Assembly: GCF_025370255.1 (NCBI RefSeq)
Contig: NZ_JAMTCD010000025.1
Coordinates: 1-53,739, forward strand
Direction: 5' to 3'
Length of the DNA stretch: 53,739 nucleotides
Source: Shewanella holmiensis
GTDB lineage: Bacteria; Pseudomonadota; Gammaproteobacteria; Enterobacterales; Shewanellaceae
Every line of letters starts with the position of its first letter. Within the stretch, counting starts at the first letter, position 1. This document shows positions 1 to 8,360 of the stretch, in pieces. The notes below the pieces were generated by a model. That model was given only the letters and a program-made list of their open reading frames with translations, ran no database searches and was not told the origin of the DNA. The translations under genes were made by a program, and so were the position numbers.

Positions 1-55
1 ATGTTAATTTTTCAAACATCGCCATAGGACGCTAGGTCGTTGGCTTGGGCTGCGT

Positions 56-83
56 ATTTTACAGACCCTGTTGTTTGCGTCAA
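56..83 (-). promoter_or_regulatory. rRNA operon P2-type promoter
   Basis: About 135 bp downstream of P1 on the minus strand there is a second pair of boxes: -35 TTGACG (78-83) and -10 TAAAAT (56-61), 16 bp apart. Tandem P1/P2 promoters roughly 100-140 bp apart are usual for gammaproteobacterial rrn operons. I looked for a boxA antitermination element further left and could not find a convincing one before the window ends. Confidence 0.7.
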
Positions 84-190
84 GTGTTTTTTCAAACTTT
101 CTTTTCGCGTTTGGCTCGTTGCGTTTTACCGCTGTAAACCAAGCTGACTCTGCGTTTCGCTTTCGCTCTGTGCCGTGTCAGTGGATGCGC

Positions 191-218
191 ATTATAGGCA
201 GCTTAAGATTTTGTGCAA
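191..218 (-). promoter_or_regulatory. rRNA operon P1-type promoter, reading off the left edge
   Basis: Read on the minus strand, a -35 box TTGCAC (213-218) and a perfect -10 box TATAAT (191-196) are 16 bp apart. They are followed by GCGC and then CACTGACACGG. The E. coli rrn P1 core has TATAATGCGCC followed by ACTGACACGG, so this is close to diagnostic of an rRNA promoter with a GC-rich, stringent-type discriminator. An A-rich patch lies just upstream of the -35 box, where an UP element would sit. The 16S gene itself would lie left of position 1 and is not in the window. The murI neighbourhood agrees with this reading. Confidence 0.85.
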
Positions 219-454
219 GAGGGGATCGCGATCTTTTTTACTGACCGATGATCTTTTGTTCAGATCGCTGTTTATTTAACTTGTCACGTATACAAAACAC
301 GCAAAAAATGCCGTATTTTCATTGTTTATCATATTTAAGCTAATTTTAAGGTCGTTTTTTCTACAACAAGCTGGTTAATGTTTGCATTATTCATTAACAT
401 ATAGCGGTTTTTTAACAGTTATTTTTCATTTCATTATTTATTAGAGATTATTTT

Positions 455-898
455 ATGCAGAAATCATTCGTGATTGTTCTTATTGCCGCACTTGTTGGTG
501 CTTTTGTTTTCTTTCAATTTGTTAATGCCGCTTCTTCTGTAGCGTTTATTGCTGGAGTAGTAACGGCAACATTAATTTTTAGTTTTATGCCATCTAGCCA
601 ATCTAGTGCATCAGATGAACCATATGTCGGCCCAACGATGACATTATATGTTGGTAACCTACCTTACCGTGTTCATGAAGGTGAAGTTAAAGAGTTGTTT
701 GGTGAGTATGGTCCAGTTAATTCTGTGCGCTTAGTTCGCGATCGTAAAACTGGACGCCGTAAGGGATTCGGATTTGTTGAGATGTCTGAAGCCGGAGCTC
801 AAAAGGCAATGGGTAAATTGAACGATTACACTTTCCAGGAACGCACTTTAAAAGTAAGAGAAGCTAAATCTCAAGAATCTGATTCTTCAGACGCTTAA
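455..898 (+). CDS. Membrane-anchored RNA-binding protein (RRM domain)
   Basis: A 147-residue protein. Residues 1-45 contain two hydrophobic stretches (about 4-22 and 28-45), which look like a transmembrane hairpin. A Ser-rich linker follows, then one RNA recognition motif at about 62-136. RNP2 is LYVGNL (64-69) and RNP1 is RKGFGFVE (102-109), with the exposed aromatic residues in place. The tail is acidic and Ser-rich. The RRM resembles the small single-RRM proteins of cyanobacteria and proteobacteria that bind RNA without sequence specificity that I could infer. The membrane anchor is the unusual part. The gene ends 17 bp from the convergent murI and starts downstream of a long AT-rich leader. 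A function at the membrane, for example holding mRNA there, is only inference. Confidence 0.85.
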   Translation: MQKSFVIVLIAALVGAFVFFQFVNAASSVAFIAGVVTATLIFSFMPSSQSSASDEPYVGPTMTLYVGNLPYRVHEGEVKELFGEYGPVNSVRLVRDRKTGRRKGFGFVEMSEAGAQKAMGKLNDYTFQERTLKVREAKSQESDSSDA

Positions 899-914
899 TA
901 TAATGCTTCGAGTT

Positions 915-1688
915 TTAGTCGGTTATTTGTTTCACATCTGTAAACCCATAGCCGACTAATGCTCTATATAGACCTTTTGATATGTCTTTGGTATAGCTCA
1001 CTGTCATTGTCCCACTAAGTTTGTCCTTTTGCTTCACCAATGTTTTTACCCTACTCGCAACCGCCGCACCAGAATCAAGCAATGCCACACCATTACCTAA
1101 TATCTGCTTAATTTGTTCTGCAAGCATTGGAAAATGCGTACAGCCCAATACTAATACATCGATGTCAGCTTTTTTTATTGGCTGTAAAATCGTTGCAAGT
1201 AAAACGCGATCGATCGTTTCACTGGCAAAGTAATTTTCTGCCATAATCACAAGTTCAGATGAACCAAATAACTCCACTTTGCAGTCTTCGGCGAACTCAT
1301 TGATTAATTCAAAAGTATAGTCACGTTTAACCGTTCCCGGCGTGGCCAGTAAACCGATATGCTTTTTTTGTGATATCTGCGCTGCGGGTTTTATAGCGGG
1401 AACAACGCCAACAACGGGAATGGTCAGGTGTGCTCGAAGATGCGGTAACACCAATGTACTTGCGGTATTACATGCAACCACGACAATCGCTGCATTACTT
1501 TGTTTAACTTGCTTCACGATCAAGTCAACGCAGCCTTTAATTAACTCCGCTTCAGACAAGTTTCCATAGGGCAAGCGAGCATTATCAAATACGTAGTGAT
1601 AATCGTGACCCGATAAGAGTTTACGAATTTCCGTCAGAACCGATAAACCACCAATACCTGAGTCGAATACAAGAATAGGCTCTGACAA
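915..1688 (-). CDS. murI: Glutamate racemase
   Basis: Interconverts L- and D-glutamate to supply D-Glu for peptidoglycan; cytoplasmic. The 257-residue protein has the N-terminal DSGIGG signature (9-14) and the two catalytic cysteines in VACNTAS (Cys73) and LGCTHFP (Cys183). The length is normal for the family and no defect is visible. It points toward the rRNA promoters at the left edge, so the murI-to-rrn arrangement known from E. coli is kept, but with the RRM gene inserted between them. It is divergent from trmA, with about 110 bp between the two start codons for both promoters. Confidence 0.96.
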   Translation of the reverse strand: MSEPILVFDSGIGGLSVLTEIRKLLSGHDYHYVFDNARLPYGNLSEAELIKGCVDLIVKQVKQSNAAIVVVACNTASTLVLPHLRAHLTIPVVGVVPAIKPAAQISQKKHIGLLATPGTVKRDYTFELINEFAEDCKVELFGSSELVIMAENYFASETIDRVLLATILQPIKKADIDVLVLGCTHFPMLAEQIKQILGNGVALLDSGAAVASRVKTLVKQKDKLSGTMTVSYTKDISKGLYRALVGYGFTDVKQITD

Positions 1689-1797
1689 AATAATCTCCGT
1701 TTGATGTGATGCTAAATCACAGTATGATGTTTACATTGGATATCGGCGCTATTTGTTATAAAATTTGCGCCCTTTTTTATTGCCTTTGGTGGACAAG

Positions 1798-2895
1798 ATG
1801 AATTTAGCAGCCATGGATCCTAAAAACTATGATGCGCAACTCGAGCAAAAACGCATTAAGCTTGAACAAACGTTTGCTGAGTTCACTCCACCAGCATTAG
1901 AAGTATTCTCATCTGATCCAGCCCATTATCGTATGCGTGCCGAATTCAGGATGTGGCATGAAGGCGACGACTTATACTACTACATGTTCGATAAAGAGCT
2001 GAACGAGAAAGTGCGTTGTGACCAATATATTGCTGCTGGCACATTAATCAATGAAATGATGGCAGCATTAATAGAAGATTTAAAGCCTAATCCAGCTTTA
2101 CGTCATAAGCTATTTCAAGTCGATTTTCTATCTACACTCAGCGGCGAGATTTTAGTGTCTTTGCTTTATCATCGTCAATTAGATGATGTATGGTTTGAAC
2201 AAGCTAAGCAACTAAAAGCAAAGCTATCACAGCATTTCAACATGAACTTAATTGGTCGTGCCCGTAAGCAAAAAATCGATTTAGACCGAGAATTTGTTAT
2301 TGAAACCCTAACGGTAAATGGCCAAACACTGCATTATAAACAAATCGAAAATAGCTTTACCCAACCAAATGCCAAGGTATCGGTAAAAATGTTGGAATGG
2401 GCAATCGACAGCACCAAAAACAGCCAAGGTGATTTGCTTGAATTATATTGTGGCAATGGCAATTTCTCTATCGCTCTAGCACAAAACTTTAATCGGGTAT
2501 TAGCCACAGAGCTGGCTAAGCCTTCTGTTGATGCTGCTCAGTACAATATTGAAATCAATAAGGTGGATAATCTGCAAATTATCCGTATGTCTGCAGAAGA
2601 CTTTAGCGATGCGATGGCCAAAAAACGCAGCTTCAGACGCCTAGAAGGTATCGATTTAGACAGTTACGATTGCAACACTATTTTTGTCGACCCACCTCGT
2701 GCTGGTATTGACGATGAAACCTTAAAACTCGTTCAAGGTTACCAGCGTATTTTATATATCTCATGTAACCCACAAACGTTAAAGGATAATCTGCAAACAC
2801 TCAGCACTACACATAAAATCACCCGTTTTGCATTATTTGACCAATTTCCTTACACCGATCATATGGAGTCGGGTGTCTTACTTGAACGAAAATAA
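1798..2895 (+). CDS. trmA: tRNA (uracil-54-C5)-methyltransferase
   Basis: Makes ribothymidine at position 54 of the tRNA T-loop with SAM. The protein is 365 residues from this ATG (E. coli TrmA is 366). An in-frame TTG lies 33 bp upstream, but the ATG is preceded by a GGTGGA ribosome site, and its product [14 protein letters not shown] aligns with the E. coli N-terminus, so I prefer it. The SAM-binding loop is [10 protein letters not shown]; the nucleophilic cysteine is in ISCNPQT, and a catalytic glutamate lies near the C-terminus in HMESGV. It is followed by a strong terminator and is probably monocistronic. Confidence 0.95.
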   Translation: MNLAAMDPKNYDAQLEQKRIKLEQTFAEFTPPALEVFSSDPAHYRMRAEFRMWHEGDDLYYYMFDKELNEKVRCDQYIAAGTLINEMMAALIEDLKPNPALRHKLFQVDFLSTLSGEILVSLLYHRQLDDVWFEQAKQLKAKLSQHFNMNLIGRARKQKIDLDREFVIETLTVNGQTLHYKQIENSFTQPNAKVSVKMLEWAIDSTKNSQGDLLELYCGNGNFSIALAQNFNRVLATELAKPSVDAAQYNIEINKVDNLQIIRMSAEDFSDAMAKKRSFRRLEGIDLDSYDCNTIFVDPPRAGIDDETLKLVQGYQRILYISCNPQTLKDNLQTLSTTHKITRFALFDQFPYTDHMESGVLLERK

Positions 2896-2915
2896 TCCAT
2901 AACTCAACAACTAAT

Positions 2916-2946
2916 AAAGGGCAGAAAATCTGCCCTTTTGTTTTTC
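2916..2946 (+). terminator. Rho-independent terminator after trmA, possibly bidirectional
   Basis: A perfect 10-bp stem (AAAGGGCAGA 2916-2925 with TCTGCCCTTT 2929-2938), a 3-nt loop, and then a T-rich run. It lies between the convergent trmA and fabR ends and may serve both. Confidence 0.9.
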
Positions 2947-2964
2947 TGCTCGTCAAATAAACCG

Positions 2965-3594
2965 TTAAACGTGACGCTCTGCTTTTAAATCCATTTTGTG
3001 TTGTAATGCCTCTGCACCTGTTGCCACAATACGTAAATGTAAAACCAATTGATCAGCCAATTGCTTTCGCTCGCTGCGTTTAAGATCTAATGCACTCGCA
3101 CCCGCATTGAACACTAAAGTCACTAACGCTTCAGCTTGCGCACGGGCAAGTGTTGGGTGACGATTAGCATGGGCTTCTGTGTAATGGGTTAACTCAGATA
3201 TAAAGTGCTCAATTTCACGTTCCACTGCGGCACGAAAGGCTGCTGAGGTGCCAGAGCGCTCATGCAATAAAATACGAAACACGTTGGGATTCGACTCCAG
3301 CACTTCCATAAAGGTGTCGACCGATATACGAATGACACTGCCACCCGCCTCTGCACGCTGGCGACCTTTACGCATCATTTGGCGCAAGGTTAAACCGCCT
3401 TCATCAACCATGGTAAGCCCAAGTTCGTTCATATCTTTAAAGTGACGATAAAATGATGTTGGGGCGATACCCGCTTCTCGAGCGACCTCACGTAAGCTTA
3501 AACTCGAAAAACTTCGCTCAGCGCTTAGTTGATTAAAAGCCGCATCCACTAATGCACGACGAGTTTTCTCTTTTTGTTGTGCTCTTACACCCAT
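2965..3594 (-). CDS. fabR: TetR-family repressor of unsaturated fatty acid synthesis, FabR
   Basis: The 209-residue protein begins [13 protein letters not shown] and has the helix-turn-helix [19 protein letters not shown] at about 34-52, nearly identical to E. coli FabR as I recall it. In E. coli FabR senses the unsaturated acyl-ACP/acyl-CoA pool and represses fabA and fabB. Here the gene is divergent from a membrane desaturase, and a palindromic site lies at that gene's promoter (3695-3717). The desaturase is therefore a likely direct target, and fabR may also regulate itself from the same intergenic region. The ligand-binding C-terminal half is more diverged, as is usual for TetR proteins. 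Confidence 0.95.
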   Translation of the reverse strand: MGVRAQQKEKTRRALVDAAFNQLSAERSFSSLSLREVAREAGIAPTSFYRHFKDMNELGLTMVDEGGLTLRQMMRKGRQRAEAGGSVIRISVDTFMEVLESNPNVFRILLHERSGTSAAFRAAVEREIEHFISELTHYTEAHANRHPTLARAQAEALVTLVFNAGASALDLKRSERKQLADQLVLHLRIVATGAEALQHKMDLKAERHV

Positions 3595-3667
3595 TTAACA
3601 ATCCGCTTAGTCAAGATTAATTAACAGATAATACCCCTTTTATCATAGAAACACAGCCCTATTGAGC

Positions 3668-3696
3668 TTGACCAAAATCAGATCAAAGGATAAATT
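3668..3696 (+). promoter_or_regulatory. Desaturase promoter
   Basis: A sigma-70 type promoter: TTGACC (3668-3673), exactly 17 bp of spacer, then TAAATT (3691-3696). Transcription would start near 3703, inside the adjoining palindrome. Confidence 0.7.
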
Positions 3697-3717
3697 AGCT
3701 TACATATGTACGCTCAA
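3695..3717. promoter_or_regulatory. Probable FabR operator
   Basis: The palindrome AGCTTACATATGTACGCT (3697-3714) differs from perfect two-fold symmetry at one pair. It has the AGCGTACA/TGTACGCT half-site style known for FabR sites. It starts right after the desaturase -10 box and covers the expected start point, which is the geometry of a repressor site. The link to FabR is inferred from the divergent neighbour and the half-site match. Confidence 0.75.
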
Positions 3718-3760
3718 TTATTTTAGATTCACATTAGAACGCTAGCAGGAAATCAATTAG

Positions 3761-4867
3761 ATGAAAAAACCCCCTATAATTTGGCTCAACACCTTGTTGT
3801 TTGCTATTACATTTATTGGCGCCATAGTACTTGTTCCTTGGCGTGGCATTGCTCACGGCTTTGATGGAATGGAATGGTTGGCATTTATTGTATTGGCTTA
3901 TGCTAGTGGGTTATCAATTACTGCCGGTTACCACAGATTATGGTCCCATAAAGCCTACAAAGCCCATCCTGCGATGCGAGTGCTATTTGCCTTAGGCGGC
4001 GCCTTAGCATTACAAAATAGTGCTTTACACTGGTGTAGCGATCACCGAGTGCATCACAAACATGTTGATAATAATGATAAAGATCCCTACTCAGCAAAAA
4101 TGGGATTTTGGTACAGCCACATTGGCTGGATGCTACGCGAATACCAAGCTAGCCGTTACAGCGACTATAACAATGTAAGAGATCTGCAAAACGATCCGAT
4201 TGTGATGTGGCAGCATAAACATTATCTAGCCTTGGTAATTTTGATGAATATTGGTCTTCCGGCATTTTTAGGCTGGTTAAATGGCGATATTATTTCAATG
4301 GTATTGTTAGCTGGCTTGTTACGCTTGGTTGTTGTGCATCACTGTACTTTCTTTATTAACTCTCTTGCCCATATCTGGGGGAAACAGCCGTACACTAACA
4401 AAAATACCGCTCGTGATAATGCGTTTTTAGCATTATTGACTTATGGAGAGGGTTATCACAACTTCCACCACATTTTTGAAAATGATTACCGCAATGGTAT
4501 TAAATGGTGGGATTACGATCCAACTAAGTGGTTAATCAAATTAATGAGCTTAACAGGCCTCGCCAGTGACCTACGTAAAGTTCCGCAAGAACGAATTGAA
4601 GCCGCCAAATTACAAATGCAACTTTTACGAGTGCAACGTAAAGTCGCTCACTTACCTAACTGCGATGAAATTATTGATACGTTTCAAGCTGAATACGATC
4701 TTATGAAGCAGCATTTAATGGATTACTATCAAGCCAAGAAAATTTTACTTGAAGCTAAACGTAAGCAATTAGTTGATGCTCATTTAAAAAATCAGGTTCA
4801 GGAATTACGTGCACGTTTTCTTGAACAACAAAAGCAATGGAAAATGCTCACGGCAAGTTATTCCTAG
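3761..4867 (+). CDS. desA: Membrane fatty acid (acyl-CoA delta-9 type) desaturase
   Basis: Introduces a double bond into saturated acyl chains with O2; inner membrane. The 368-residue protein has the three histidine boxes of the di-iron desaturases: HRLWSH (58-63), HRVHH (95-99) and HNFHH (233-237). Hydrophobic segments lie at about 8-25, 38-55, 72-88, 154-171 and 176-200. The ACP-based FabA/FabB route works without oxygen, so this would be the aerobic route to membrane unsaturation, under FabR control. After about residue 278 there is a charged, heptad-like tail of some 90 residues that looks like a coiled coil and is not part of the catalytic fold. A terminator follows at 4939. Confidence 0.93.
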   Translation: MKKPPIIWLNTLLFAITFIGAIVLVPWRGIAHGFDGMEWLAFIVLAYASGLSITAGYHRLWSHKAYKAHPAMRVLFALGGALALQNSALHWCSDHRVHHKHVDNNDKDPYSAKMGFWYSHIGWMLREYQASRYSDYNNVRDLQNDPIVMWQHKHYLALVILMNIGLPAFLGWLNGDIISMVLLAGLLRLVVVHHCTFFINSLAHIWGKQPYTNKNTARDNAFLALLTYGEGYHNFHHIFENDYRNGIKWWDYDPTKWLIKLMSLTGLASDLRKVPQERIEAAKLQMQLLRVQRKVAHLPNCDEIIDTFQAEYDLMKQHLMDYYQAKKILLEAKRKQLVDAHLKNQVQELRARFLEQQKQWKMLTASYS

Positions 4868-4938
4868 TTGTTTTATTGGTGTTATTAGCCATACACACAC
4901 CATGATGAACACTGAAACATTCAAATTTGCAAAACATT

Positions 4939-4966
4939 AATAGGTGCTTAGCACCTATTTTTTATC
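4939..4966 (+). terminator. Rho-independent terminator after desA
   Basis: AATAGGTGC (4939-4947) pairs with GCACCTATT (4951-4959) around a TTA loop, followed by a T run. Confidence 0.88.
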
Positions 4967-4993
4967 TTTAATTAATCCTATCTACTATACCCA

Positions 4994-5090
4994 GTGCGTA
5001 GTTTTCAAATATGCAACCGTCATTGGGGCAGGCTGAACCAATAACCAACCCCGAGTAACATTGGCGCCTTGCTACTTGAAAACTGCCACA
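4994..5090. other. Fold-back element upstream of selD (structured leader RNA or small dispersed repeat)
   Basis: The ends form an inverted repeat: AGTTTTCAA (5000-5008) with TTGAAAACT (5076-5084), weakly extended by GTG/CAC at 4994-4996 and 5088-5090. Inside are GCAA (5013-5016) with TTGC (5069-5072), TTGGGG (5023-5028) with CCCCGA (5049-5054), and a competing CCAAT (5038-5042) with ATTGG (5060-5064). The layered pairing suggests a folded RNA or a small palindromic mobile repeat. No other copy was seen in this window and I do not recognise a known riboswitch. Apart from the terminator at 4939 and the hairpin at 5137, this element is the only structure seen in the 322-bp gap before selD. Confidence 0.5.
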
Positions 5091-5136
5091 CATACCAGTA
5101 TGCGGATTTAATCCTTTTCAAGCTTGAAATTATCTT

Positions 5137-5156
5137 CCACAATGAACTCATTGTGG
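5137..5156. repeat. Perfect 9-bp inverted repeat in the selD leader
   Basis: CCACAATGA (5137-5145) and TCATTGTGG (5148-5156) are separated by two bases. No T run follows, so it is not a terminator. It could be an operator or a hairpin about 33 bp ahead of the selD start. Confidence 0.5.
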
Positions 5157-5189
5157 CATTACCTCTTGTACCAAAATAAGTTATTCATT

Positions 5190-6254
5190 ATGAATCAAAA
5201 TGATCAAATCCGTCTTACGGAATTTAGCCATGGCGCTGGTTGCGGCTGTAAAATATCTCCTCAAGTATTAAGCACCATCTTGTCTTCACAACTGCCCCAA
5301 TTTACAGATCCTAATTTGCTTGTGGGTAATGACACGCGTGACGATGCCGCAGTTTATAAACTCAATGAGCAAACTGGCATTATCAGCACCACTGATTTTT
5401 TCATGCCTATTGTGGATGATCCTTTTACCTTTGGCCGTATTGCTGCAACCAATGCAATTAGCGATATTTATGCCATGGGTGGGACGCCAATTATGGCAAT
5501 AGCCATTCTTGGCTGGCCAGTAAATAAACTGTCTGCTGAAGTGGCTCAGCAAGTGGTTGATGGTGGACGCCAAGCCTGTAAGGATGCAGGCATAATGCTG
5601 GCAGGCGGCCATAGTATTGATGCTCCTGAGCCCATATTTGGTTTAGCCGTAACAGGACAAATACCGCTAACTGAGCTTAAGCAAAACAGTACAGCAAAAG
5701 CGGGCGATAAACTGTATCTCACTAAACCTATTGGTGTCGGCATACTGACTACGGCACAAAAGCAGAAAAAGCTCCAGCCTGAACATAGTCACATTGCGAT
5801 TGATGCCATGTGCCAACTTAATCGCATAGGCACTGATATTGCTAAAATAGCGGGAGTGAATGCGTTAACAGATGTCACTGGCTTCGGTCTTGCTGGCCAC
5901 TTGATTGAAATATGCCAAGGTGCAAACCTTAAAGCTGAGTTAGATTTTAATGCCATCCCAAAATTAGAACAGGTCGATCACTATCTTAGCCTCGGCTGTA
6001 TTCCTGGTGGTACTGGACGAAATTATGAAAGCTACCGGCAAAATCTCCCCATGCTAAGCGATTATCAACAAGCCATAATTTGTGATCCCCAAACCAGTGG
6101 TGGGTTATTAGTGGCAGTGAATTCACAATCTGAATCAGCCTTAATAGCGCTCCTTGATGCTCACTTCATTGATGTGCATTGTATTGGTGAGTTACAACAA
6201 AGCTTATTAACGGATTCAACAGCCAGTTTGATCAGTTTAATAGAGCATCACTAA
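5190..6254 (+). CDS. selD: Selenide, water dikinase (selenophosphate synthetase)
   Basis: Makes selenophosphate, the selenium donor, from selenide and ATP. The start is the ATG giving [20 protein letters not shown], which matches the E. coli N-terminus; a TTG 66 bp upstream in frame is unlikely to be used. The protein is 354 residues. The active-site stretch HGAGCGCK (14-21) has Cys where some species have selenocysteine; the codons are TGC and TGT, so this is the Cys form. Later motifs include [35 protein letters not shown] and [11 protein letters not shown]. The stop codon overlaps the selU start by one base, so the two are translationally coupled. Confidence 0.96.
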   Translation: MNQNDQIRLTEFSHGAGCGCKISPQVLSTILSSQLPQFTDPNLLVGNDTRDDAAVYKLNEQTGIISTTDFFMPIVDDPFTFGRIAATNAISDIYAMGGTPIMAIAILGWPVNKLSAEVAQQVVDGGRQACKDAGIMLAGGHSIDAPEPIFGLAVTGQIPLTELKQNSTAKAGDKLYLTKPIGVGILTTAQKQKKLQPEHSHIAIDAMCQLNRIGTDIAKIAGVNALTDVTGFGLAGHLIEICQGANLKAELDFNAIPKLEQVDHYLSLGCIPGGTGRNYESYRQNLPMLSDYQQAIICDPQTSGGLLVAVNSQSESALIALLDAHFIDVHCIGELQQSLLTDSTASLISLIEHH

Positions 6255-7348
6255 TGGAAAATATTGTTCCCGCATCTGAATATCGACAGCTATTTTTGAC
6301 AAACCATCCACTGATGGATGTACGTGCGCCGGTCGAGTTTGTCAAAGGTTCGTTTCCACAAGCGATTAACCTACCGTTGATGAATGACAGTGAGCGTACA
6401 AAAGTCGGCACCTGTTATAAACAACAGGGACAACAAGCTGCAATTGAATTAGGACATACACTGGTCAGTGGCAATATTAAACAGCAGCGTATTGATGCCT
6501 GGTGTCAGCAAATACAGCAACACCCGAATAGCTTTCTATATTGTTTTAGAGGAGGCTTACGCTCACAATTAACGCAACAATGGTTACGCAACGCTGGTAT
6601 TGATACTCCTTATATTCAAGGTGGCTATAAAGCCATGCGGACATTCTTAATCAATACCATTGACTGTGCCCCTTCAAAACATCAAATTCTGGTTATCAGT
6701 GGTAGTACGGGGAGCGGGAAAACCGAGTTTATTCATCAACGAAAAGATGCTATTGATTTGGAAGGCATTGCCAATCATAGGGGATCGAGTTTTGGCAGAC
6801 AAATTTCAGCCCAACCAAGCCAAATTAACTTTGAAAATCACTTAGCCATTGCCCTATTAACGCATCAGCAATTGCACCTCACTAGTAATGCCAAGTTAAT
6901 CGTGGAAGATGAAAGCTTTCTCATTGGCCGCGCCGCTATCCCCCACAATTTTTTCCAATCAATGCAACGGGCACCAGTCGTCATCATTGAGCAAAGCTTT
7001 GAGCAAAGAGTACAGCGTTTACATCAAGAATATGTGGTGAATATGCAAGCACAATATTACCAACAATTGGGATACGATGCCGGTGCCGACGCTTTTGCGA
7101 ATTATTTACAGCAAAGTATTAGCAAAATCCGTAAACGTTTAGGTGGTAAACAACACGACGAGTTGCAACAACTTATTTTACAAGCATTACAGCACACGAC
7201 TTTAGACAGTCACTATGCATGGATCAGCCAGTTATTGGCCGAGTATTATGATCCTATGTACCAATATCAACTAGAAAAGAAAGCCAGTAAAATTGTATTT
7301 AAAGGCTCTCATCAAGCGGTACACCAATGGTTAGATGAGCAATCTTAA
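6254..7348 (+). CDS. selU: tRNA 2-selenouridine synthase
   Basis: Also called MnmH or YbbB. It converts 2-thiouridine at the wobble position of tRNAs for Lys, Glu and Gln into 2-selenouridine, through a geranylated intermediate, using selenophosphate from SelD. The 364-residue protein has an N-terminal rhodanese domain with catalytic Cys97 in [10 protein letters not shown] and a P-loop domain with GSTGSGKT (150-157). Pairing with selD in one operon says that at least part of this cell's selenium goes into tRNA. No selA, selB or selC is present in the window, so use of selenocysteine cannot be judged here. Confidence 0.95.
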   Translation: MENIVPASEYRQLFLTNHPLMDVRAPVEFVKGSFPQAINLPLMNDSERTKVGTCYKQQGQQAAIELGHTLVSGNIKQQRIDAWCQQIQQHPNSFLYCFRGGLRSQLTQQWLRNAGIDTPYIQGGYKAMRTFLINTIDCAPSKHQILVISGSTGSGKTEFIHQRKDAIDLEGIANHRGSSFGRQISAQPSQINFENHLAIALLTHQQLHLTSNAKLIVEDESFLIGRAAIPHNFFQSMQRAPVVIIEQSFEQRVQRLHQEYVVNMQAQYYQQLGYDAGADAFANYLQQSISKIRKRLGGKQHDELQQLILQALQHTTLDSHYAWISQLLAEYYDPMYQYQLEKKASKIVFKGSHQAVHQWLDEQS

Positions 7349-7355
7349 ACCCTAT

Positions 7356-7394
7356 AAACCAAAAATCGCCTCATATCTAGGCGATTTTTGGTTT
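7356..7394 (+). terminator. Long hairpin terminator after selU
   Basis: AAACCAAAAATCGCC (7356-7370) pairs perfectly with its complement at 7380-7394 around a 9-nt loop. The U-rich 3' arm can serve as the tract. It lies between convergent selU and cysQ and may act both ways. Confidence 0.8.
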
Positions 7395-7445
7395 TGCGAA
7401 TGCTTAATAACCTCTAAGGTTTTCAACATTATTAATGGGTAAACC

Positions 7446-8258
7446 TTACTGGCCAACTAATAGCGCATTCCAAGCAACACTTTCAGTACCAACAACGATA
7501 AAGTTAGGATTTTCTAATGTGTCGCGTTCATTATAGGTCATAGGATGCAAATCAATGTCTACTAATGCGCCACCAGCTTCTTCAACAATAATTTGTGCCG
7601 CACCTGTGTCCCACTCACCTGTAGGCCCTAAACGCACATAACAATCCGCCTGACCTTCAGCCACTAAGCAGCTTTTTAATGCCGCACCACCTAGTACAAC
7701 TAGCTCGCAACCTTGGGGATCTGAAAATAAATTCAGTACTTTTTGAGGGTCTTGGCGACGACTCACAGCAATACGTAAGTGATTTTGCTCTGTGGCCGCG
7801 AGTTGAGTACTGGTAATACGCACTTCTTCAGCGCCTTCACGTTTATAAGCACCTGTGCCTGCTATCGCGTAGTAACAAACTTCGGTCATTGGCGCATAAA
7901 CAATGCCCATTATAGGACGGTTGTGTTCAACCAATGCAATAATGACCGAAAAGTCGCCACTACCCGCAATAAACTCCCCTGTACCATCAAGAGGGTCAAC
8001 TAACCAATAAGTGGACCAGGTCTCCCTAACCGATAAAGGAATATCAGCATCTTCTTCACTCAAAATAGGAATGTCTGGAGTCAGCTCAGCCAAACGTGCA
8101 CAAATAATATTATGCGCAGCCAGATCGGCAGACGTCACAGGAGTGTTATCGGATTTTATCTCGCGCTTAAAATTACCTGCTTGATAGATTTCACGAATCG
8201 CGTTCCCTGCTTCGATGGCAATTTCAATTGCTTGTTCGATGACGATTTCGGGCTTCAT
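7446..8258 (-). CDS. cysQ: 3'(2'),5'-bisphosphate nucleotidase CysQ
   Basis: Removes the 3'-phosphate of PAP (and PAPS), the by-product of sulfate assimilation; usually found at the inner face of the membrane. The 270-residue protein is in the inositol monophosphatase superfamily. Its metal-site motifs are SEEDAD (67-72) and DPLDGT (88-93), and the distal WD motif is in GEWDTGAAQ, followed by EEAGG. It is somewhat longer than E. coli CysQ (246). It reads in the same direction as nudE with about 100 bp between, so it may share that transcript or have its own promoter. Confidence 0.9.
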   Translation of the reverse strand: MKPEIVIEQAIEIAIEAGNAIREIYQAGNFKREIKSDNTPVTSADLAAHNIICARLAELTPDIPILSEEDADIPLSVRETWSTYWLVDPLDGTGEFIAGSGDFSVIIALVEHNRPIMGIVYAPMTEVCYYAIAGTGAYKREGAEEVRITSTQLAATEQNHLRIAVSRRQDPQKVLNLFSDPQGCELVVLGGAALKSCLVAEGQADCYVRLGPTGEWDTGAAQIIVEEAGGALVDIDLHPMTYNERDTLENPNFIVVGTESVAWNALLVGQ

Positions 8259-8360
8259 TACAACTCCAGTTGCTGGAAATAAGCATGTATTACTGATTAA
8301 AACTAACTTTAGCTAACTTATAGCCAAAGTGCGAAGATTCGATTCTTACAGTTAAGCCCA

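Noticed and set aside
1..30. Possible boxA antitermination site in the rRNA leader near position 5-25.
   Set aside because: The sequence fits the E. coli boxA poorly, and the true site probably lies beyond the window edge.
916..958. TAGTCGG and CCGACTA could form a terminator between the RRM gene and murI.
   Set aside because: The loop is 29 bases, there is no T run, and most of it is inside the murI coding sequence.
5229..5252. Possible selenocysteine codon in selD, as in some species.
   Set aside because: The active-site codons are TGC and TGT, not TGA, so this is the cysteine form.
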